From NCBI GenBank assembly GCA_002102825.1, contig DABJ01000029.1, positions 69,445-75,863 on the forward strand: a stretch of DNA of 6,419 nucleotides. Direction: 5' to 3'. Below the pieces are notes generated by a model. The model made no database searches, had not been told where the DNA came from, and saw only the letters and a list, made by a program, of their open reading frames with translations. The position numbers and the translations under genes were made by a program. This document shows positions 1-3,710 of the stretch, piece by piece. This stretch comes from Candidatus Gastranaerophilales bacterium HUM_12 (GTDB lineage Bacteria > Cyanobacteriota > Vampirovibrionia > Gastranaerophilales > Gastranaerophilaceae). Every line of letters begins with the position of its first letter. The first letter of the stretch is position 1.

Positions 1-26
1 TATTCGTATTGAATTAAGTTGTTTAT

Positions 27-1421
27 TTATTGGCAAGTGATGTAACTCAACAATGTTCTTACACCTGCTCCGGTTGCACCTTTACAGAATTCTTTTTCCG
101 GTTTTTCTAAGAATGCTGTTCCTGCAATGTCAATGTGTGCCCATTTAACATCATCTGTTACGAATTCTTTCAAGAACATTCCGGCAGCTGAAGCTCCACC
201 GTTTCTTGTTCCTGTGTTTTTCATATCAGCAACATCACTATTCATATTATCTCTGTACTCTTGCCACATTGGAAGTTCCCAGTATTTTTCACCAACGTAA
301 CTACCTGTTTTAATAAGGTCACGTACAAATTCTTCATTATTACCCATAATACCTGCAGCTGCAGTTCCTAAAGCTACAACGCAAGCGCCAGTTAATGTTG
401 CAAGGTCAATAACTTCATCAACTCCAAGTTCGCAAGCATAACAAAGTGCATCTGCTAAAGTCAAACGACCTTCTGCATCTGTATTATCAACTTCAATTGT
501 TTTACCGTTCTTAGCTGTCAAGATATCACCTGGTTTATATGAGCTTCCTGATGGCATATTTTCGCATGCTGCAATAATACCATGGACTTCTACATCTGGT
601 TTGATTTTTGAAATTGCTCTCATTACACCTAAAATACAAGCAGCTCCGGACATATCATCTCTCATTGTTAACATTGAAGATGCAGGCTTGATATCCAATC
701 CGCCACTATCAAAGCATAATCCTTTCCCGATAATAGCAATTTTTTTCTTAGGATTTGTCGGTGAATATTTCATGTGAATAAATTTTGGAGGTTGAACACT
801 TCCTTGTGCAACAGCGGCGAATGCGCCCATTCCCATTTCACGAACTTTTGGTTCGTCATAAATTACGGTTTTAATTCCGTCAATTCCTTGTGCAATTTCT
901 GCAAGTTTTGTCGGAGTTGCAAAAGCTGCTGGTTCATTTGCAAGATTTCTTGTGAATTTTATTGCCTCTGCAACTATTTTTGCGCCATCAATGTCGTTTG
1001 ATACATTTGAAAAATAAACTTCTGAAATTCGGTGTTCTTTTTGGGTTTTATATTTGTCAAAATGGTAATTTGCAAGAGAAGTTCCGATTACTGCAGGAAC
1101 TCCGAAGCTATAATCTGTCGTAAAATCAAACGCAATTGATTTTGCTTTTAATTCGATACATTTTTTTACAGCTTTAGCAACATTTGCTCTAATTACGTTA
1201 TTATCCATTTGGTTTTCTTGACCTAATCCGATAGCAAGAATTTGTTCTGCCGGATATTCTTTTTGTGTGTGGATAACAAAGATTTGTCCAGCTTTACCCT
1301 CAAATGATTTTGGCGCGAATCTGTTTACTAAAGCATTTGATGTTTCTTTTCCCTCAAATTTATTAATGATTAATACATCGCATGCAACATCTTTTGTCTT
1401 GTCTACAATTTTAATGTCCAT
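27..1421 (-). CDS. pepA: Leucyl aminopeptidase, M17 family (PepA-like)
   Basis: Cytosolic two-metal aminopeptidase that removes N-terminal residues, classically leucine, from peptides during protein turnover. The 464-residue product has the variable N-terminal domain (about 1-155) and the catalytic M17 domain (about 156-464). The family signature NTDAEGRL is at 313-320. Compared from memory with E. coli PepA (about 503 residues), all metal and catalytic positions are present at a constant offset of 37: K233, D238, K245, D256, D315, E317 and R319. The shorter length therefore lies in the N-terminal domain. The chosen ATG has an AAGGAG ribosome binding site (1429-1434) seven bases upstream, and an extended -10 promoter lies just before it. 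It sits 79 bases downstream of the TPR gene on the same strand. No terminator is visible in the 26 bases after its stop. In some bacteria PepA also binds DNA (XerCD recombination, transcription); nothing here tests that. Family assignment is very secure; substrate preference is inferred. Confidence 0.96.
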   Translation of the reverse strand: MDIKIVDKTKDVACDVLIINKFEGKETSNALVNRFAPKSFEGKAGQIFVIHTQKEYPAEQILAIGLGQENQMDNNVIRANVAKAVKKCIELKAKSIAFDFTTDYSFGVPAVIGTSLANYHFDKYKTQKEHRISEVYFSNVSNDIDGAKIVAEAIKFTRNLANEPAAFATPTKLAEIAQGIDGIKTVIYDEPKVREMGMGAFAAVAQGSVQPPKFIHMKYSPTNPKKKIAIIGKGLCFDSGGLDIKPASSMLTMRDDMSGAACILGVMRAISKIKPDVEVHGIIAACENMPSGSSYKPGDILTAKNGKTIEVDNTDAEGRLTLADALCYACELGVDEVIDLATLTGACVVALGTAAAGIMGNNEEFVRDLIKTGSYVGEKYWELPMWQEYRDNMNSDVADMKNTGTRNGGASAAGMFLKEFVTDDVKWAHIDIAGTAFLEKPEKEFCKGATGAGVRTLLSYITCQ

Positions 1422-1445
1422 ATAATCTCTCCTTTTTCAAGGTAG

Positions 1446-1454
1446 ATTATAGCA
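1446..1454 (-). promoter_or_regulatory. Extended -10 promoter for pepA
   Basis: On the minus strand TGC-TATAAT is a perfect -10 box with the extended TGn motif. It would place the transcript start near 1439 and leave a leader of about 18 bases carrying the AAGGAG site. No good -35 box lies at 16-18 bases (the best is TTCAAT or ATTCAA), which is acceptable for an extended -10 promoter. It implies pepA can be transcribed independently of the upstream TPR gene. Confidence 0.6.
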
Positions 1455-1500
1455 CTAATAGGCATTTATTGAATAGGTACAAATGAATGAGAGTGCGGGG

Positions 1501-2688
1501 TTATTTCTTTGGGATACTGTTGTTTAAAGAATTTATTGCAAATGAGCGCAAGTCATAAGCTTGAGTATTATTCGGATCCATTTTGATAACAATGTTCAAA
1601 TCGTCAATTGCTGCCAGATATAATTTTAACTTGCAAAAAATAACGGCTCTTGTCATGAATTTATCTTTGTCAGAATTATCAAGCTCAATTGCTTTAGACA
1701 AATCCTGTTCGGCTTTTTTAAGGTCGCCATTAGTTTTACTAATTAATGCTCCTCTATCAGCATAATAGTCGGATTCATTCGGATTAATTTCAATAGCTTT
1801 TGTAAAATCATCAATTGCAGATACATAGTGGTCTAAATTTTGTTCTGCAAGTCCTCTATTGTAATAAGCCGCATCGTTGTTTTGGTTAATCTCTAATTCT
1901 TTTGTGAAGTCAAGAATTGCGTCTTCGTATTTTTTCAAGCCAAGCTTTGCAATCCCTCGATTGTAGTATGCCCTATTGAAGTTTTTATTCAAATAAATAA
2001 CCTTTGTATAGTCTGCAATTGCACCATTATAGTCTTTTGAATAATATTTAACAACACCTCTATTATTATAAGCATCAACATTGTCGTTATCCAGTTGAAG
2101 AACTTTTGTATAATCTTCAATTGCGCCTTTGTAATCTTTTTTGTTTCGTTTTACAATTCCTCGGTTGTAATATGCATCAATGTTATTTTCATCAAGTTTG
2201 ATTGCTGATGTGAAATCTTTTATTGCTTCATCATACTTTCCTAAAAGAACTTCTGTCGTTCCTCTGTTTAAGTATGCATTGATATTATTAGGATTAAGCT
2301 CGAGTTCTTTAGTATAATCTTCAATTACATCATCATAAGCTTTTAAGTTTGCTTTTGCTAAACCTCTGTTGTAGTATGCATTTTCTCTATTAGGGTCAAT
2401 TTCAAGTGCCTTTGTGTAATCTTTTACAGCATCTTTATATTTGCCAAGAAGATATTTTGCATTTCCTCTTTTGGCATAAGCTTCAGCATTTTGAGGATTG
2501 ATTTCAAGAACTTTTGTGTAATATTCTACAGCTATATCATACTGTTTAGAATCCATTCCAGAATTTGCGACATTAATTAAATAGTTTTCTTTTTTTTGTA
2601 ATTTAGTCATTTTTGCTTGTACAATGCACGAAAATTCTCCGGCTGCAATGCCAAGTATTAAGATAGTTGTTAGAATACTTTTTTTCAT
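1501..2688 (-). CDS. Exported tetratricopeptide-repeat protein (ten TPRs)
   Basis: The 395-residue product begins with a Sec-type signal peptide: KK at 2-3, a hydrophobic core at about 4-16, and a likely signal peptidase I site after VQA at 23-25. Cys21 is not in a good lipobox (EFSC), so a lipoprotein is less likely. The rest is almost entirely TPRs of exactly 34 residues: 34-67, 68-101, 102-135, 136-169, 170-203, 204-237, 238-271, 272-305, 306-340 (one residue longer) and 341-374, then a capping helix at about 375-390. Most repeats start with an AYYNRG-like motif and contain DYTK and a LxPNN turn. TPR arrays are protein-binding scaffolds, so this one probably acts outside the cytoplasmic membrane; its partner cannot be read from the sequence. 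The start is supported by the signal peptide and an AGGA site (2697-2700) eight bases upstream; Met27 would remove the signal. No catalytic domain is present. Family call firm, role unknown. Confidence 0.92.
   Translation of the reverse strand: MKKSILTTILILGIAAGEFSCIVQAKMTKLQKKENYLINVANSGMDSKQYDIAVEYYTKVLEINPQNAEAYAKRGNAKYLLGKYKDAVKDYTKALEIDPNRENAYYNRGLAKANLKAYDDVIEDYTKELELNPNNINAYLNRGTTEVLLGKYDEAIKDFTSAIKLDENNIDAYYNRGIVKRNKKDYKGAIEDYTKVLQLDNDNVDAYNNRGVVKYYSKDYNGAIADYTKVIYLNKNFNRAYYNRGIAKLGLKKYEDAILDFTKELEINQNNDAAYYNRGLAEQNLDHYVSAIDDFTKAIEINPNESDYYADRGALISKTNGDLKKAEQDLSKAIELDNSDKDKFMTRAVIFCKLKLYLAAIDDLNIVIKMDPNNTQAYDLRSFAINSLNNSIPKK
1567..2589 (-). repeat. Tandem 34-codon TPR array
   Basis: Ten consecutive 34-codon (102-base) units lie inside the TPR gene, the ninth with one extra codon. 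The repeat is clear in protein (AYYNRG...DYTK...NPNN) but the DNA has diverged by synonymous change, so this is an old expansion rather than a recent identical duplication. Confidence 0.85.
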
Positions 2689-2705
2689 AATTTAATTCCT
2701 AAAGA

Positions 2706-2721
2706 GCAATAAAAATATTGC
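2706..2721 (-). other. Small hairpin in the TPR gene leader
   Basis: A perfect inverted repeat, GCAATA-4 bases-TATTGC, lies between the predicted transcript start (about 2726) and the AGGA site (2697-2700). Six pairs, mostly A-U, make a weak structure. It could stabilise the 5' end or modestly influence translation, or be chance in AT-rich DNA. Confidence 0.3.
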
Positions 2722-2732
2722 ATGTTAGAACA

Positions 2733-2761
2733 ATGATAATTCAAAAATGGCTAAATGTCAA
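2733..2761 (-). promoter_or_regulatory. Sigma-70-type promoter for the TPR gene
   Basis: On the minus strand a perfect -35 box TTGACA (2756-2761) is followed after exactly 17 bases by TATCAT (2733-2738), five of six matches to the -10 consensus. The predicted start is near 2726, giving a leader of about 38 bases. It lies just downstream of the terminator-like hairpins of the small upstream gene, so the TPR gene appears to be its own unit. Confidence 0.75.
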
Positions 2762-2792
2762 ACTATCAGCGGATAACACTAGTTTTGGGCAA

Positions 2793-2823
2793 TTAAAAAC
2801 ATCTATTCGGGGGAATAGATGTT
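2793..2823 (-). terminator. Rho-independent terminator (distal) for the small gene
   Basis: A perfect 11-base-pair inverted repeat (2798-2808 with 2813-2823) has a four-base loop, CCCC on the minus strand. On that strand the stem runs directly into a T tract (GTTTTTAATT), whereas on the plus strand no T run follows. The direction therefore matches the end of the minus-strand small gene, whose stop is about 100 bases upstream. It may also insulate the TPR promoter. Confidence 0.7.
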
Positions 2824-2837
2824 CAATCATAGAGTCT

Positions 2838-2875
2838 AAAAAGACTTACGCAATTGGGGTAATTGTTTCAGTCTT
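2838..2875 (-). terminator. Probable proximal terminator hairpin for the small gene
   Basis: On the minus strand AAGACT (2870-2875) pairs with AGTCTT (2841-2846). Inside, a symmetric 4x4 internal loop is followed by a second helix, CAATT with AATTG, and a five-base loop (ACCCC). The outer helix continues into TCTTTTTAG, so the T tract is on the correct side for minus-strand transcription. The stem is interrupted and AT-rich, making it weaker than the hairpin at 2793-2823; together they resemble tandem terminators. Confidence 0.5.
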
Positions 2876-2893
2876 AATGGGGTAAATGAAAGA

Positions 2894-2943
2894 GTTAAGC
2901 CTTTCTTAACTTACCATCATACATTATGCCATATATGGTAAGT
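2894..2943 (-). other. Two adjoining hairpins at the 3' end of the small gene
   Basis: A nine-pair inverted repeat (2909-2917 with 2935-2943, 17-base loop) brackets the stop codon of the small gene (2924-2926). A second six-pair repeat, GTTAAG with CTTAAC (2894-2899 with 2905-2910, five-base loop), follows directly and shares two bases with the first. On the minus strand the second is followed by TCTTTCATTT, only loosely U-rich. They could protect the 3' end, assist termination, or be part of a structured 3' region. Confidence 0.4.
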
Positions 2944-3214
2944 GAATATAATTTGATTCGGTTTGGGTTGCACGTCTTTTTGGAGTGCATAGTATATTAT
3001 AAGCCTTTACAACATTGTATCCAATAGCTTTCAACGGGTTAGATTGAACCGGATCTGCTTTCTTTGTAATGAATAGGTCTTTTTCAAAATTGATTTTGTT
3101 GTTAGCATTTTTGTCCAATGACATTAAACCAATTCTATTAGAGTTTTTTGATTTTTCACCAAATGATATATTTCTTGTTACTTTATTTACGTTTATAGGA
3201 TTTACTGTAATCAT
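2924..3214 (-). CDS. Uncharacterised small protein, 96 residues
   Basis: I do not recognise this protein. It has no signal peptide, no membrane segment and no metal or nucleotide-binding motif, and only one cysteine. It is rich in Asn, Lys, Ile and Ser, polar and net basic, with a Lys/Arg patch near 79-81 and an NISFGEKSK stretch near residues 15-23. Much of it may be flexible. Short hypothetical proteins with an N-terminal [NS]-F-[GK] stretch are, in my recollection, common in Melainabacteria-like genomes, but I cannot confirm that here. That it is a real gene is supported by its expression signals. AAAGGAGGT (3221-3229), a full match to the anti-Shine-Dalgarno, lies six bases before ATG. 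A TTGACA-17-TATAGT promoter lies upstream, and terminator-like hairpins follow. It is flanked by its own promoter and terminators and is divergent from adhE. Function is unknown. Confidence 0.75.
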   Translation of the reverse strand: MITVNPINVNKVTRNISFGEKSKNSNRIGLMSLDKNANNKINFEKDLFITKKADPVQSNPLKAIGYNVVKAYNILCTPKRRATQTESNYIHLPYMA

Positions 3215-3235
3215 GTTGTTACCTCCTTTGTTATT

Positions 3236-3266
3236 AAGTGTTTGTTTAACACTTCATCTAACACTT
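3236..3266 (-). promoter_or_regulatory. Triple AAGTGTT repeat in the small gene's leader
   Basis: On the minus strand AAGTGTTA occurs at 3259-3266 and again at 3247-3254, separated by four bases (12-base period). AACACTT, the inverted form, follows at 3236-3242. The nearer copy and the inverted copy form a seven-pair hairpin with a five-base loop, ending six bases before the AAAGGAGGT ribosome binding site. The farther copy could pair with the same inverted arm instead. The block lies right at the predicted transcript start, so it could be a repressor operator or a translation-affecting leader. Both readings are inference. Confidence 0.4.
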
Positions 3267-3268
3267 TC

Positions 3269-3297
3269 ACTATAAACTATAAAGTTTTGTTTGTCAA
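3269..3297 (-). promoter_or_regulatory. Sigma-70-type promoter for the small gene
   Basis: On the minus strand a perfect TTGACA (3292-3297) is followed after 17 bases by TATAGT (3269-3274), five of six matches to the -10 consensus. The predicted start is near 3262 and the leader is about 48 bases. The upstream flank contains an AT-rich stretch near 3330-3345 that could act as an UP element. Confidence 0.75.
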
Positions 3298-3600
3298 CCC
3301 CTCTTGTGAACTTTTGTTAAGAAGTCTGGAATATAATAATAATAAGGATTTGAGGATAAAGTGTCAAAAGTACACATATTCCTATGTTTGGGCGATTTTG
3401 AAGTCGGGAATTAATAATTTTATGTCAAATTTTCTCTTAATATAGTTTTTACTATTTTTGTAGTTTATTTCTCAAAATATCATGCAAATTATTACTATAT
3501 TAATAGTATTCTGTAGAAAAATTTGCGCAAAGCCTTTAATGACAATGCTTTATCATGATTTGTACTATGCTTGTAAAGAAATTATAAAGATTGTAAATGA
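3298..3600. other. Divergent intergenic region, no gene seen
   Basis: I see no convincing gene here: open frames are short, lack ribosome binding sites and overlap promoter DNA. What it does hold: TGAAC-TTTT-GTTAA (3307-3320), a near-palindrome upstream of the small gene's -35; a weak hairpin with a T run (3442-3459); an interrupted inverted repeat, GCAAATT (3484-3490) with AATTTGC (3520-3526), enclosing a smaller TACTAT/ATAGTA repeat; a perfect 10-base palindrome TTTGCGCAAA (3522-3531); and a possible weak plus-strand promoter, TTGTAC-17-TATAAA (3560-3588). These may be upstream control sites for adhE, but no regulator can be named for them. Confidence 0.4.
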
Positions 3601-3621
3601 TACACTTGATTTCAGTATATA

Positions 3622-3650
3622 TTTACAGTAAAATGTAATTGTGATAAAAT
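3622..3650 (+). promoter_or_regulatory. Main candidate promoter for adhE
   Basis: TTTACA (3622-3627, five of six to the -35 consensus) is followed by a 17-base spacer and TAAAAT (3645-3650, five of six to the -10), with the extended TGn motif TGA directly before it. The predicted start is near 3657, giving a leader of about 54 bases that ends in AAGGAG. An overlapping alternative, TTGATT-17-TAAAAT (3606-3634), is weaker; its start point would fall inside the same operator. Confidence 0.65.
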
Positions 3651-3656
3651 TCACAA
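3639..3656 (+). promoter_or_regulatory. Rex-type operator over the adhE -10 box
   Basis: The 18-base palindrome TTGTGATAAAATTCACAA matches the published Rex operator consensus TTGTGAA-N4-TTCACAA at every fixed position except one (T for A at position 7). Its arms TTGTGA and TCACAA are perfect inverted repeats. It completely covers the -10 element of the adhE promoter, where bound repressor would block RNA polymerase. Rex binds DNA when the NADH/NAD+ ratio is low and releases when NADH accumulates, and adhE is among its classic targets. No rex gene is in this window. Confidence 0.8.
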
Positions 3657-3710
3657 ATAAAGAAAGTACTCGTATTAATTAATGTTGGTGTTATAAAAAG
3701 GAGAAAAAAC

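Noticed and set aside
774..1001. Plus-strand open frame of 75 codons inside pepA
   Set aside because: It is antisense to a strongly supported M17 peptidase, has a Cys/Phe/Asn-heavy composition typical of reverse-frame translation, and no ribosome site.
1583..1765. Plus-strand open frame of 60 codons inside the TPR gene
   Set aside because: Antisense shadow of the TPR repeats with no ribosome site or recognisable domain.
3069..3275. Plus-strand hydrophobic open frame of 68 codons antisense to the small gene
   Set aside because: It overlaps the small gene and its promoter and lacks a ribosome site; its hydrophobicity reflects the reverse complement of Lys/Asn codons.
3304..3310. TTGTGAA as a second Rex site controlling the small gene
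   Set aside because: Only one half-site is present; the sequence at the partner position (TGTTAAG) does not match TTCACAA.
3307..3320. TGAAC-TTTT-GTTAA as a Gram-positive LexA (SOS) box
   Set aside because: It resembles GAAC-N4-GTTC but one half-site is imperfect, it lies upstream of the -35 rather than on the promoter core, and the small protein has no DNA-damage link.
3332..3337. Plus-strand TATAAT as a promoter for an intergenic RNA
   Set aside because: No -35 box at 16-18 bases and no TGn extension; the AT-rich run ATAATAATAATAA produces such boxes by chance.
3242..3445. Plus-strand open frame of 67 codons starting with TTG
   Set aside because: It begins inside the small gene's leader, crosses its promoter, has no Shine-Dalgarno and resembles translated intergenic AT-rich DNA.
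3442..3459. ATAGT-TTTT-ACTAT followed by T run as a plus-strand terminator
   Set aside because: Only five pairs, four of them A-T, with no supported plus-strand gene upstream to terminate.
3592..3604. TGTA-N5-TACA as an FNR/CRP- or NtcA-like site
   Set aside because: The spacing and half-sites do not fit those families' consensus sequences.
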